A DNA stretch of 64,000 nucleotides from Streptomyces sp. 35G-GA-8 (GCF_023534745.1 NZ_JAMHJQ010000010.1:186001-250000), one strand, 5' to 3'. Counted from the stretch's first letter, positions 41,132-49,939 are shown. The notes: a model not told the origin generated them from the sequence alone. Program-made: numbers and translations.

Positions 41132-41818
41132 TCAGGGCAGGCAGGGACCGCCGATCGTGATCGGCCCGGGAAGGGAAAGCGTGGAGGACGGCACCCGGGC
41201 ACGTCGCGAAGCCGGGGGCGCACGACCCGAGTTCAGCCGGATGATCAGCGCGGGGTGCGGTGCGGCGACGTTGTCACCGTGCCTGCCACTCGGTTCGCGC
41301 GGCTCTCCCGCGGGTCCCAGCGGCCAGACGAACAGGAGCAGTTGCCACACGGCGGCCACCAGCGACTCGCTCCGCCAGAGCAACGCCTCGGTGACGCCCA
41401 GCAGTCGCGCGACGATCACCACGGTGACGAGGTGCCCCGCCACCATGGCCCAGGGCGGTGGGCCCGCCATGGCGACATGTTCGAGGGCACCGGACAGGCC
41501 ATCGGCAGGGGCGCCCCCGCCCAGTCGGATCCCACAGGCTCCGGGGAGAGAGTACGCGGCGTGATAGGCCACCTGCGCGCCCGCCAGCGCACTGAGCAAG
41601 TGGGCGTCCGAGAGCCTCCGTCGAGTGAGACCAACCGCGCCGAGAGCGGTAACCGCGGCAATGACCGCGACCACACTCCACCGAGGAGCATGCCCCTGCG
41701 ACAGCACATGGCCGGCCAACGGCACCAGCACACACAGCGCGGCGAGCCCGGCCGCCCGGACAGCCCGCAGCCACCCTGATGCCGGGGAGGCGGAGCGGGA
41801 CGGAAGGGGGTGACGCAT
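41132..41818 (-). CDS. hypothetical integral membrane protein
   Basis: 228 aa with about five membrane segments (AGLAALCVLVPLAG, VVAVIAAVTALGAVGL, LLSALAGAQVAYHAAY, AMVAGHLVTVVIVARLLG, LVAAVWQLLLFVWPLG). HAAYSLPGACGIRLGG is distinctive, with His and Cys residues that could bind copper. First gene of the CopC/CopD operon, 82 bp upstream of CopC. I do not recognise a named family. A BlaI-type dyad lies 76 bp upstream of the start. Confidence 0.8.
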   Translation of the reverse strand: MRHPLPSRSASPASGWLRAVRAAGLAALCVLVPLAGHVLSQGHAPRWSVVAVIAAVTALGAVGLTRRRLSDAHLLSALAGAQVAYHAAYSLPGACGIRLGGGAPADGLSGALEHVAMAGPPPWAMVAGHLVTVVIVARLLGVTEALLWRSESLVAAVWQLLLFVWPLGPAGEPREPSGRHGDNVAAPHPALIIRLNSGRAPPASRRARVPSSTLSLPGPITIGGPCLP

Positions 41819-41893
41819 GACGGTGCGGCTCTCGATCGTCAGCTACGGAACACGAATCGGATGGATGAGCGAACGGATGACAGAAGGCTCGCC

Positions 41894-41908
41894 GCCAATC
41901 TGCTTAGC
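41894..41908. promoter_or_regulatory. BlaI-type operator copy in front of the copper operon
   Basis: GCCAATCTGCTTAGC; its complement GCTAAGCAGATTGGC shares the 11-mer CTAAGCAGATT with the dyad in the BlaI/NlpC gap (43220-43234). Arms GCTAA/TTGGC pair at 4 of 5 positions around the same 5-nt centre. Confidence 0.68.
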
Positions 41909-42037
41909 AGCGTACCCAAGCACCCGCCGTCCCCGTCACCGGGGGCAGCCCTTCCCCGACCGCGAGCTCCGCCCACTCGCACCTCACCCTTGTCCTCGCT
42001 CTCCGTCGCCCCCCTGAACGCCGCGCGGGCGGGCCGG

Positions 42038-43075
42038 TCAGATGCGCACGCCCCACATGAACGGCATGCCGCTTCGTGCGATCGACTCGTATCGGACCTG
42101 GGCGCCGGGCTTGGGGGAATGGAGGATCTGGCCGTTGCCCGCGTAGAAGCCGACGTGGCTCAGGTCCGTGCGCATGATGATGAGGTCGCCGGGTTTGAGA
42201 TCACCGAGGGAGTTGATGCGGGTTCCGGCGGAGGCCTGGGCCTGCGAGGTGCGGGGTATGGAGACGCCGGCCTGTTTGAAGGCCCAGGAGGTCAGGCCGG
42301 AGCAGTCGAAGGAGCCCGGTCCGGTCGCTCCCCACACATAGGGCATCCCGACACGGCTCTTGGCGGCGGCGAAAGCCTCGGCCGCGCGTGAGGACGCGCT
42401 GGATTCGTTGCCCAGGTCCGTGCGGGAGCTGGCGCGGTTGGCACGCTCCTCCTCCTCGGCGATCCTGGCCTTCTCTTTCGCGCTGAGGGTGTTGAGGAGC
42501 TTCTGGGCCTGGGCGAGTTTGCCCTGGATTTCCTTCTTCTTGCTTTCCAGTTCGGTGCGGGTGTCCCGCAGATCCTTCAGCTTCGTGGCGGCCTGTGACC
42601 GCTGCTGCAGCAGGTCACGCTGCTGGCTCTGGAAACGCTGCAGGTCGCTCACCTCGCGGGCGCTGAGCTGATCCACGAGGGACGCCTGGTCCAAGTAGGC
42701 GTCCGGGTCGGATGAGAGCAACAGCTGCACGGAAGGAGCGATGCCGCCGCTGCGGTACTGCGCGGCGGCTATCGCACCGATACGGTCGCGCAGTCCGTTG
42801 AGATCCGCCTGCTTGCGGGCGGCGGCGTCCTGGAGGGAGTCGACGTCCTTCTGCAGAGAGCCCGCCCTCTCCTTCGCACCGTTGTACTTCTCGGTTGCCT
42901 GCGTGGCCTCTTCATACAGCCGATCGATCTGAGCCTCGACACCCTTCTTGTTCGGGTCGGGCAGCGGATCGGCGGAGGCAGACTGCGCCGACAGGGCGAC
43001 GGCGGCCGCGGCGGTGGCCGTGAGCACGGTGGTACGGGCCTGGCTGGGCGGCTTGGGACGGCGATGGGACGCCAT
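42038..43075 (-). CDS. NlpC/P60 family cell-wall hydrolase (C40 peptidase)
   Basis: 345 aa. Signal peptide (residues 1-36, ending SASA), then a long coiled coil of ~190 residues (QIDRLYEEATQATEKYNGAK and onward, Gln/Lys-rich), then the C40 peptidase: Cys in GSFDCSGLTSWAF, His in DLSHVGFYAG, and a C-terminal strand. It cleaves peptidoglycan stem peptides outside the membrane; the coiled coil resembles RipA/PcsB-type regulators of hydrolysis. AAGGAG precedes ATG 43075. It is divergent from BlaI, with a strong dyad between. Confidence 0.94.
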   Translation of the reverse strand: MASHRRPKPPSQARTTVLTATAAAAVALSAQSASADPLPDPNKKGVEAQIDRLYEEATQATEKYNGAKERAGSLQKDVDSLQDAAARKQADLNGLRDRIGAIAAAQYRSGGIAPSVQLLLSSDPDAYLDQASLVDQLSAREVSDLQRFQSQQRDLLQQRSQAATKLKDLRDTRTELESKKKEIQGKLAQAQKLLNTLSAKEKARIAEEEERANRASSRTDLGNESSASSRAAEAFAAAKSRVGMPYVWGATGPGSFDCSGLTSWAFKQAGVSIPRTSQAQASAGTRINSLGDLKPGDLIIMRTDLSHVGFYAGNGQILHSPKPGAQVRYESIARSGMPFMWGVRI

Positions 43076-43396
43076 GGTGTGCCAGCTCCTTCTTCGTCGG
43101 CCGCCTCCCCCCAGAGCGCTCGGCGGCGTACTGGCGAAGTCAGGCGCTGTGAACACTGAACGGCTCCCTCCGGGGTGCCGGAGTCAGTCCGGTTCCAGCC
43201 CTCGAAGGAACGCCAGAATACTAAGCAGATTAGTCGTCACGTTCCAAGTGCCGGTGCTCGTGGCGCACGCGCCGACACCGGGGGCCGCGTGCCGCCACCG
43301 TATGCCCCGCACCGGGCAGTTCGGGACCGGCGGAAGACTACGATGAACGGTCAGTGGTGCCGGGACCTTCGAACGCCCGGAGCGGAGGGAGGGGTT
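43076..43396. promoter_or_regulatory. NlpC/BlaI divergent intergenic region
   Basis: 320-bp gap with promoters for both genes. It contains the dyad at 43220-43234. An ATG at 43343 gives a longer BlaI frame, but the normal BlaI start is at 43397. Confidence 0.55.
43220..43234. promoter_or_regulatory. BlaI-type operator in the NlpC/BlaI gap
   Basis: ACTAAGCAGATTAGT, perfect 5-bp dyad ACTAA/TTAGT around GCAGA. Lies 145 bp upstream of NlpC and 163 bp upstream of BlaI. Copy in front of the copper operon at 41894-41908. Confidence 0.75.
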
Positions 43397-43765
43397 GTGC
43401 GACAGCTGGGTGAGCTGGAGGCGGAGATCATGCACCGTCTGTGGGCCTGGGGCCGTCCGGCGACCGCGCGCGACGTGCTCACCGATCTGAACAAGAAGCG
43501 CCCCATCGCCTACAGCACGGTCAAGACCGTGGCCGACATCCTGTACCGCAAGGGCATGCTCCGGCGCGAGAAGGAGAACCGCGCCTGGGTGTACGAACCC
43601 ACCTGCACACGCCAGCAGTACACGGCGGCCCTCATGCAGGAGGCTCTCGGCGGCAACCCGGATCCCGCGGGCGCCCTGGTCAGTTTCGTGGAGCAGATCA
43701 CGCCCCAGGAGGCCGACGCGTTGCGGGCGGCCCTTCGCACGGCGAAGAGGCGGAACGAGACATGA
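43397..43765 (+). CDS. BlaI/MecI/CopY family transcriptional regulator
   Basis: 122 aa, the usual size. VRQLGELEAEIMHRLWAWGRPAT and TVKTVADILYRKGMLRREKE are the winged helix of the family. GTG 43397 is chosen because GGAGGGAGG lies just upstream and the length then fits; ATG 43343 is possible. Regulators of this family are inactivated by the proteolytic M56 sensor encoded next, whose ATG overlaps the stop (ATGA at 43762-43765). The dyad copies link it to the copper operon and NlpC/P60. Confidence 0.93.
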   Translation: MRQLGELEAEIMHRLWAWGRPATARDVLTDLNKKRPIAYSTVKTVADILYRKGMLRREKENRAWVYEPTCTRQQYTAALMQEALGGNPDPAGALVSFVEQITPQEADALRAALRTAKRRNET

Positions 43766-44670
43766 TCACGGCCGTGGCGCTGACCGCGTACGCGGCTCTG
43801 GTGGGCGTCGTGGCGCCGCGCGCACTGGCGCGGGCGCGGTGGGCCCACCGCGCCCCGACGGTCGCGGTCCTTGCCTGGCACGGCCTGATGGCGACCTTCA
43901 TCGTGTCCGTCGCACTCATCGTTTACCACGTGGTGCTGACCGAACAGCACGTGCATCAGGGGCTCGTCGGGCTGCTCAGCGCCTGCGGCGTGACCGCGGA
44001 CGCCCAGTCCGGCGACGCGACACCGGCACCCGGGGACGCCGTCACCCTCCTTGCCCCGGCGGCCATCGTGCTGCTCCCCCTGGGCTGGCTGCTGCGCACC
44101 GCGCGCTGGTCCCGCCGCGCCAGACAGCGTCAACTCGACATGCTCGCCCTCGTCGGCAGCCCGGCTCCCGAGTACGGAGCCACGATCGTGGAACACGATG
44201 TGCCGGCCGTGTACTGCCTGCCCGGACGCTGTCGGCGCGTGGTCGTCACCCGCGGCGCGCTGGACGTCCTCTCCGACGAGCAACTGCGCGCGGTCCTCGA
44301 ACACGAGCAGGCTCACCTCGTGGGCCGCCACCACCTGCTCCACATGGTCATCGACGCGTTCGCCCGCGCCTTCCCGGGCCTGCCGCTCGCCCGGCACGCC
44401 AAGGAACAGACCGCGCTGCTACTGGAAATGATCGCGGACGACCGTGCGCTGCGCTTCCACTCCCGGGAGGACCTGGCCACCGCGATGTGCGAAGTCGCGG
44501 CAGGGCCGCGGGCCGCGCTGAGCGCGGGCGGCCCCAGCGCCCTGATCCGCCTTCACCGGGTCCTCGCCCCGCAGCCCAAGCCACACCGCGCCGCTGGGCT
44601 CGGGATCGTGGCGGCGTCGCTCACGGCGCCGCTGCTCCCCCTGCTTCTCGCCTGCGGGCCCACCATCTGA
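43762..44670 (+). CDS. M56 family membrane metallopeptidase
   Basis: 302 aa, partner of BlaI-type regulators. About four membrane segments, an extended loop, and HEXXH zinc motif in VLEHEQAHLVGRHH with the downstream Glu in ALLLEMIADDRAL. Such membrane sensors cleave the regulator after ligand binding. ATG 43762 overlaps the BlaI stop. The signal is unknown; copper or cell-wall stress is likely from context. Confidence 0.93.
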   Translation: MITAVALTAYAALVGVVAPRALARARWAHRAPTVAVLAWHGLMATFIVSVALIVYHVVLTEQHVHQGLVGLLSACGVTADAQSGDATPAPGDAVTLLAPAAIVLLPLGWLLRTARWSRRARQRQLDMLALVGSPAPEYGATIVEHDVPAVYCLPGRCRRVVVTRGALDVLSDEQLRAVLEHEQAHLVGRHHLLHMVIDAFARAFPGLPLARHAKEQTALLLEMIADDRALRFHSREDLATAMCEVAAGPRAALSAGGPSALIRLHRVLAPQPKPHRAAGLGIVAASLTAPLLPLLLACGPTI

Positions 44671-44682
44671 GCCGGTCCGCCG

Positions 44683-44700
44683 CGTCTCGGCGAAGAGACG
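44683..44700. terminator. short hairpin between convergent M56 and HxlR genes
   Basis: CGTCTC-GGCGAA-GAGACG, a perfect 6-bp stem 13 bp past the M56 stop. Weak but placed where a bidirectional terminator is expected. Confidence 0.4.
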
Positions 44701-44739
44701 ATTCGGCTCGGGTTCGGTGACTTCGGTGTCGGTGTATCG

Positions 44740-45111
44740 CTAACCCGCACTGCGCTGCGACAGCCGCCCTGTGATCCGGTCGAACAGTTCCGTCAGCGGC
44801 TCGCCGACCTCCTGGCCGAACTCGGTCAGCCCGTAGGTGACTTGGGGCGGCGTCGTCGGCTCGACCTTCCGCCAGACCAAGCCGTCCTGGACAAGCACGC
44901 GCAGGGTCTGGGCAAGCATCTTCTCGCTGATGCCCTGAATGCTCTCGCGCAGTTCAAAGAACCGAAGGTCGTTGCTCCGCAAGGAGATCAGCACCCAGAC
45001 GCCCCACCTGCTGGTCACGTGGTCGACCATGTCGCGCGCGGGGCAGTCGGTGTGAAACACGTCATACCGCTCGCCCGGCTCGGTCCGTGTGAACTGCGCG
45101 CCTACCGTCAT
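44740..45111 (-). CDS. HxlR family transcriptional regulator
   Basis: 123 aa winged-helix. FHTDCPARDMVDHVTSRWGVW and VLISLRSNDLRFFELRESIQ, then GISEKMLAQTLRVLVQDGLV, is the full HxlR pattern. Divergent from the NmrA-like gene with a dyad in between; these regulators often respond to reactive carbonyl or quinone stress. Cys near residue 23 could be a redox sensor (inference). Confidence 0.93.
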   Translation of the reverse strand: MTVGAQFTRTEPGERYDVFHTDCPARDMVDHVTSRWGVWVLISLRSNDLRFFELRESIQGISEKMLAQTLRVLVQDGLVWRKVEPTTPPQVTYGLTEFGQEVGEPLTELFDRITGRLSQRSAG

Positions 45112-45121
45112 GTGACGAGCT

Positions 45122-45133
45122 TACCTTCAGGTA
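45122..45133. promoter_or_regulatory. HxlR operator
   Basis: TACCT-TC-AGGTA, a perfect 5-bp dyad 11 bp upstream of the HxlR start and 70 bp before the divergent NmrA-like gene. Confidence 0.65.
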
Positions 45134-45202
45134 TGTCCTTACCGAAAGTGAGCCGAACTCCTAGCGTGAATGCCGCAGAGAACATCGAACGAGGAGCTGA
45201 TC

Positions 45203-46042
45203 ATGATCGTGGTGACCGGGGCTACCGGGAATGTGGGCCGGCCGTTGACGCGGGCGCTGGCCGAGGCGGGCCAGCAGGTGACGGCGGTGTCGCGGCACGC
45301 GGCAGCAGTACCGGACGGTGTCCGCCATGTGGTGGCCGACCTGACCGAGCCGCCCAGCCTTGAGCCCGCGTTGGCCGGGGCGAAGGCACTGTTTCTGCTG
45401 CTGTCAGGCGACCTGCACGCCGCCGGGGCCAGGCCGGCCGACGTCATCGCCCAAGCCGCGGCCGGCGGGGTCCGCCGGGTCGTCCTGCTCTCCTCGCAAG
45501 GCGTGGCGACCAGGCCCTTCGGCCCGACACGGATCACGATGCGAGCGGTGGAGGACGCGCTGCGGGACTCCGGCCTGGAGTGGGCCATCCTGCGGCCGGG
45601 CGGCTTCGCCTCCAACGCCTTGTGGTGGGCCGAGTCCATCCGCACGCAGAGGGTTGTCGCCGCGCCCTTCGGCGACATCGGGGTGCCGATCATCGACCCG
45701 GCGGACATCGCCGACGTCGCGATGGCCTGCCTGCTGGACCACCGGCACAACGGCGGTGTGTACGAGCTGACCGGCCCGGAGGTGATCACACCGCGCCGAC
45801 AGGCGGAGGCCATCGCCGCCGCACTGGGCTCGCCGGTGCGGTTCCACGACCTCACTCGCGACGAGGCCAAGGCCGCCATGACCCAGAGCCTGCCGGCGGA
45901 ACTCGCCGAGGACACCCTGGACATCCTCGGTTCTCCGAGCCCGGCCGAACTGCGCGTCAGCCCGGACGTGCGGCGGATCCTCGGCCGCGCCCCGCGCTCG
46001 TTCGCCGACTGGGCCGCCGACAACGTCGCCGCGTTCCGCTGA
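45203..46042 (+). CDS. NmrA-like NAD(P)H-binding protein
   Basis: 279 aa atypical SDR. NAD(P) loop IVVTGATGNVGRPL; VVLLSSQGVA; GLEWAILRPGGFASNALWW, then IIDPADIADVA and GGVYELTGPE, matching the QorB/NmrA-type quinone oxidoreductase-like proteins. GAGGAG lies upstream of ATG 45203. Divergent from HxlR, its probable controller. Quinone reduction is the likely activity (inference). Confidence 0.92.
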   Translation: MIVVTGATGNVGRPLTRALAEAGQQVTAVSRHAAAVPDGVRHVVADLTEPPSLEPALAGAKALFLLLSGDLHAAGARPADVIAQAAAGGVRRVVLLSSQGVATRPFGPTRITMRAVEDALRDSGLEWAILRPGGFASNALWWAESIRTQRVVAAPFGDIGVPIIDPADIADVAMACLLDHRHNGGVYELTGPEVITPRRQAEAIAAALGSPVRFHDLTRDEAKAAMTQSLPAELAEDTLDILGSPSPAELRVSPDVRRILGRAPRSFADWAADNVAAFR

Positions 46043-46176
46043 GAGCTTCGCCTTCGAGTGTTCTGAACCGGCGTGACGAGCCGTACGAGGTCGGGAGCGG
46101 CTTGCGGTCGCGGAGGTCGGGTAGCGGCGTGGCAAATGATCAGCGACGCACGGACCCGCGATCGTAGAATCATCGC

Positions 46177-46827
46177 ATGACCACTGACACACGAATCGAG
46201 CAGGCCCAACTCCTTTATGAACGCGCCGTCTTCGGTGGTGACGGTGATGCGCCGGCCGTCGCCGATCTCGGTCTCGACGGCGTTGAGGCCGATGTCGCCC
46301 TCGCGCGTGGCCGCCTCGTTCATGCCCGGTTCCTGGAGGAGCGGATCGAAGACGCACGGGAGCTTGAGCTTTTCGAACGTGCGGCAGTGTTGTACGAGCG
46401 GGTCGGTGATGTGCGAGGCGAGGGCGAGGCGCTCTTCTGGGTGGGCACCTTCCACCAAGTGGTCCGCGATGATACGGAGAGCGCCTTGCCTGCCTTCATC
46501 CGTGCCCTCGATCTTGCCACCGCGGCCGGCGACAGGCTGACCATGTCCTACGCGCTTCGACACCTCGGCTTCGCCGAGCACATGGCTGGAGAGCTGGACG
46601 CGGCGCGAGCACGCCTGGAGGAGTCCACCCGCCTTCGTCGCGAGATTGGTTTTCTGCCGGGAGTAGCCGCAAATCTGATCACACTTGCCCAGTTCGCCGC
46701 AGAGCAGGCTCGACAGGGCGACGCGGCAGCGCTGCTCGATGAGGCCACGGAGCTGGCCGAGGAAACTGGATCGAAGGGGGTCCTGCGATGGGTGACGGCA
46801 GCTCGTCAAGGATTCGACTCCGCCTGA
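46177..46827 (+). CDS. tetratricopeptide-repeat protein
   Basis: 216 aa of helical repeats: LFERAAVLYERVGDVRGEGEALFWVGTF, LPAFIRALDLATAAGDRLTM, RHLGFAEHMAGELDAARARL and ALLDEATELAEETGSKGVL fit the TPR consensus. No enzymatic domain. The start ATG 46177 is in the only reading frame that fits. It is not in an operon; a scaffold or regulatory role is likely but unknown. Confidence 0.82.
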   Translation: MTTDTRIEQAQLLYERAVFGGDGDAPAVADLGLDGVEADVALARGRLVHARFLEERIEDARELELFERAAVLYERVGDVRGEGEALFWVGTFHQVVRDDTESALPAFIRALDLATAAGDRLTMSYALRHLGFAEHMAGELDAARARLEESTRLRREIGFLPGVAANLITLAQFAAEQARQGDAAALLDEATELAEETGSKGVLRWVTAARQGFDSA

Positions 46828-46936
46828 CGAAGCGCTGCGGCCGTCAGACGCGTGAAGTGCTGACCGCGTAGGGGCGGTCGCTCCAGCCCGCGAAGAACGG
46901 CCCGCCGGAGTCCAGGTCGCGCCCGCGACAGCGGTG

Positions 46937-47569
46937 TCATCTCCGCGTGGATCGCCGGGTCGGCAACCAGGCTCCGATGGCTGCTGCCAACTCGTCGCGA
47001 CCGGTGAAGACATGTCCGTTCATTCCGATGGCCTGCGCGGCGCGTACGTTCTCCTCGCGGTCGTCGATGAAGAGGAATTCGGCCGGGGCGGCCCGCATGG
47101 CGATGACGCAGTGGTGGAAGGCCGCCGGGTCCGGCTTTGCCACCTTGATCTTCCCGGAGAAGGCAACGTGGTCCAGCTCCCGCAGCCAGGGCTGCTCGGC
47201 GAGGAAGACGTCCGCGTGGTCCGCGGGGATGTTGGACAGCAGGGCGACCTCCGCGGCGCCGCGGAGGGCCCGGGCGTAGGCGACCATCCGCTTGTCGACG
47301 CGTGACCAGCTGTCGATGTCGATGAGGCGCAGTTCCTCGATCGTGCCGGCGTCGACGGGCCGGGACAGCCATCGCAGTACGGCGGTCCAGTACTCGCTCG
47401 CGGACTGCCGACCGGCGTCGTAGGGGCCTCGGCACGCCCAGTAGGCCGTGGTGAAGGCGTCGGTGGAGACGTGGCAGCGGGCAGCCATCCTGCCCAGGGC
47501 GCCCAGGCGTTGATGGCGGGCGAGGACGCCGAAGAGGTCGAACAGCAGGATTCTTCGGTCGGTGGGCAT
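46937..47569 (-). CDS. HAD family hydrolase
   Basis: 210 aa. HAD motif I is ILLFDLFGVLA (DxxG variant, with Leu-Phe after Asp), motif II LLSNIPADH, motif III Lys in KVAKPDPAAF, motif IV FIDDREENV. It is a cytoplasmic phosphatase-like enzyme of the YbjI/epoxide-hydrolase-like branch. GGAGG lies upstream of ATG 47569. In many genomes such a HAD gene stands with a YbjJ-type MFS transporter and a DeoR regulator; here the transporter gene next to it is degraded. Confidence 0.9.
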   Translation of the reverse strand: MPTDRRILLFDLFGVLARHQRLGALGRMAARCHVSTDAFTTAYWACRGPYDAGRQSASEYWTAVLRWLSRPVDAGTIEELRLIDIDSWSRVDKRMVAYARALRGAAEVALLSNIPADHADVFLAEQPWLRELDHVAFSGKIKVAKPDPAAFHHCVIAMRAAPAEFLFIDDREENVRAAQAIGMNGHVFTGRDELAAAIGAWLPTRRSTRR

Positions 47570-47594
47570 GGTGTTCCTCCGGATCCCGAGGGGG

Positions 47595-48039
47595 TCAGTG
47601 GCTGCTTGTCGCCGTCTCGCGCGCGCGGCCGGATCCGGTGCGCAGGATCCCGGCGGCCGCGGCGGTGCTCGCACACAGCAGGGTCAGCAGAACGAAGGCG
47701 TGGTTCAGGGCGACGAGGTGGGTCAGCCGACCGATGGTCATGGTCGCCGCGAAGGTGCCGTACGCGAAGGCGGCGGTGCTCGCCGCCCGGCGCCTGCTCG
47801 GCCTCTTCGACGTCGGCCGCGGTGCCGGTGGCGGTGGGTACGGCCGGCGGCAGGGCTCAGGCCCACACTCGCCGTTGCCGCTCCGACGAGCGCGGCGAGG
47901 GCACCGCCCGCCGAGAACGTGGCGTGGAAGGGCCGACATGACGGGACGGCCGTACGCCTTCCCAGGTGCCCGTCATCGTGCCGCAGAGAACGAAGTACAC
48001 AAAGGTCGCAACTCTGGCGGACCGCACCGAATAGCTCAT
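47595..48039 (-). pseudogene. degraded MFS transporter gene (YbjJ-type)
   Basis: Three frames hold fragments. From ATG 48039: MSYSVRSARVATFVYFVLCG then TMTGTW, a YbjJ-type N-terminus. A second frame (about 47830-47925) reads FHATFSAGGALAALVGAATA then SVGLSP, the middle of the transporter. A third ends AASTAAFAYGTFAATMTIGR and NHAFVLLTLLCASTAAAAGI at the stop 47595. Over half of the ~400 codons are missing. It lies between HAD hydrolase and the divergent DeoR gene. Confidence 0.72.
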
Positions 48040-48051
48040 GACGACTACCGT

Positions 48052-48106
48052 AACGAACAATCCAGATGATTGATAGGCCACCTTATGAACACGTTGCTTG
48101 TTCGTT
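48052..48106. promoter_or_regulatory. operator pair for the DeoR regulator
   Basis: AACGAACAA at 48052-48060 and its exact complement TTGTTCGTT at 48098-48106, 37 bp apart. They lie between the DeoR gene and the divergent MFS remnant. Confidence 0.58.
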
Positions 48107-48128
48107 CCGGGTGGTGTTCAATCGCAGC

Positions 48129-48890
48129 ATGAGCAACGCAGACCGGCACGGGTTGATCGCGCAGACCGTCAGGGAATCGGGCAGTGCCACGGTCCAGGAA
48201 CTCGCCGGCCTGACCGGCGCCTCCGAGATGACCATCCGGCGCGACCTCGACACGCTGGCCGAGCAAGGTGTCCTGGCGCGTGTCCGTGGCGGCGCGCGCA
48301 CCCTGCTGCTCCGCGGCGAGGAGCCGCCCTTCGCCCTGCGCGCTCACGACGCCGTCGACGCCAAGCGCCGCATCGCGGCCGAGGTCTCCTCACTCATCGC
48401 CGACGGTGAGAGCGTCCTCCTCGACAGCGGCACCACCTGCTTGGAGGTCGCACACCTGCTTCGCCGACGTCCGGTCACCGTGATGGCCCTTTCCTTGCAG
48501 GCCATCCACGTACTCGGAGAGGGCCCGGGCCCGGCCACGCTGATGGTGCCCGGCGGCCGGCCCCGGTCCGCCGAGGGAGCCCTCACCGGCCCCCTCACGC
48601 TCGCGTCCCTGGCCGCGCTGCGCTTCGACACCGCCGTCATGGGCTGCTGCGGTCTGAGCGCGTCCGAGGGCCTGACCGCCTACGACCTCGATGACGCGGC
48701 CGTGAAGAAGGCCGGCATCGCCTCCACGCGACGCGTCATCGCCGCCGCCGACGGCAGCAAACTCGGCCACACCGCCTACGCCTATGTCGGCCCCGCCACC
48801 CTCCTGCGCACCCTCGTCACCGATACCTCGGCACCTCCCGCCGAGGTCACCGCACTCGAAGACACGGGCATCGTCGTCAAAACCGTGTGA
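48129..48890 (+). CDS. DeoR/GlpR family transcriptional regulator
   Basis: 253 aa. HTH at residues ~5-55: RHGLIAQTVRESGSATVQEL then LTGASEMTIRRDLDTLAEQG. The C-terminal sugar-phosphate sensor has VLLDSGTTCLEVA and RVIAAADGSKLGHTAYAYVG. ATG 48129 is preferred over 48066. With the broken MFS transporter and the HAD hydrolase it formed a sugar-phosphate-like response module; the repressor now may control only the HAD gene and itself. Confidence 0.92.
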   Translation: MSNADRHGLIAQTVRESGSATVQELAGLTGASEMTIRRDLDTLAEQGVLARVRGGARTLLLRGEEPPFALRAHDAVDAKRRIAAEVSSLIADGESVLLDSGTTCLEVAHLLRRRPVTVMALSLQAIHVLGEGPGPATLMVPGGRPRSAEGALTGPLTLASLAALRFDTAVMGCCGLSASEGLTAYDLDDAAVKKAGIASTRRVIAAADGSKLGHTAYAYVGPATLLRTLVTDTSAPPAEVTALEDTGIVVKTV

Positions 48891-48938
48891 ACCCAAGGAA
48901 AGACCGAGTGAACCCAAGGATCTGACCGCGAGGCCGTA

Positions 48939-49868
48939 TCAAGAGCTGTCATACGTACCGGAGTTGAGCGCCGCCGCGCGCAAGGCCGCTGCCACCCGAG
49001 CCACCGGTTCGGTCGGCGTCCGGGGAGGGTGGGCGAGAAGCAGGCGTCGCTGTTCCTGGGGGCCGCCGCGGACGGGCAGGATGCGGACGCCCTGTGGTGC
49101 GGCGGAAGCCAGCGCCGCGGGCACCGTGGTCAATCCGCATCCCGCGGCGACGAGTTGGAGTTTGGCGAGCCAGTCGCGGGCCGTGTGGGCGATCTCGGGC
49201 CGTTCGTCCAGTCCTGGCCACACGCCCATCAGCCGGTCCTCGCCGGAGGCGGAGCTCGCGATCCAGCGCTGCCCGCGCAGGTCGGCCACGTCGATGTAGT
49301 CGCCGCGGGCCAGCGGATGCGCCGCGGGCACGGCCAGACACAGGGCGCGTTCGGTGAGGGTCCGCAGGACGAGCGGGGGCGACTCGGCGTCCGGCGGCCG
49401 GAAGGGCGGAGCGGAGGCGAGCAGGGCCAGATCGAGACTGCCGGCGCGCAGGGCGCGCACCAGCGCCGGCGTGCCGCCCTCCCGGCCGACGACCTGGATG
49501 CCGGGGTCCGTATCGCGCAGGGCGGCCAGGGCGCGGGGAACCAGAACGGCACCGGCGCTGGGCAGCCAGCCGAGACGCACCGTCGCGGCCTGCCCGGGCA
49601 GGCCGGACAGTTCGCGCGCGGTGGCGTCGATCTCGTCGAGCACGACCGTCGCGCGGCGCATGACGAGGCGCCCGGCCGTGGTGAGCCGTACGCCGTCGCG
49701 GCGCCGTTCAATCAGCTCCGCGCCCGCGGCCCGCTCGATCGCGGCGATCTGCCGGGACACCGCCGACTGCGTATAGCCGAGGGACGCGGCGGCCGCGGTG
49801 AAGGTTCCCTGCTCGGCGACGGCGCGGAAGACGCGCAGCGCGGTGAGTGACACATCGGTGAAGTCCAT
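48939..49868 (-). CDS. LysR family transcriptional regulator
   Basis: 309 aa. Winged helix TALRVFRAVAEQGTFTAAAA, then LGYTQSAVSRQIAAIERAAG; effector domain in the PBP2 fold. Divergent from the frameshifted SDR at 49940, 71 bp away, so probably its regulator. Confidence 0.93.
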   Translation of the reverse strand: MDFTDVSLTALRVFRAVAEQGTFTAAAASLGYTQSAVSRQIAAIERAAGAELIERRRDGVRLTTAGRLVMRRATVVLDEIDATARELSGLPGQAATVRLGWLPSAGAVLVPRALAALRDTDPGIQVVGREGGTPALVRALRAGSLDLALLASAPPFRPPDAESPPLVLRTLTERALCLAVPAAHPLARGDYIDVADLRGQRWIASSASGEDRLMGVWPGLDERPEIAHTARDWLAKLQLVAAGCGLTTVPAALASAAPQGVRILPVRGGPQEQRRLLLAHPPRTPTEPVARVAAALRAAALNSGTYDSS

Positions 49869-49939
49869 GACGTTTACGCATACTAGCCGTGCTGAACTTT
49901 CGTTGGACTCATGAGCGGGGCGTTCTTAGCGTGGAACGC

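Noticed and set aside
43076-43200. A cyclic di-AMP (ydaO-type) riboswitch before the NlpC/P60 gene, as found for other Streptomyces cell-wall hydrolases
   Set aside because: The leader is too short and lacks the conserved pairings I would expect; the BlaI dyad is a better explanation.
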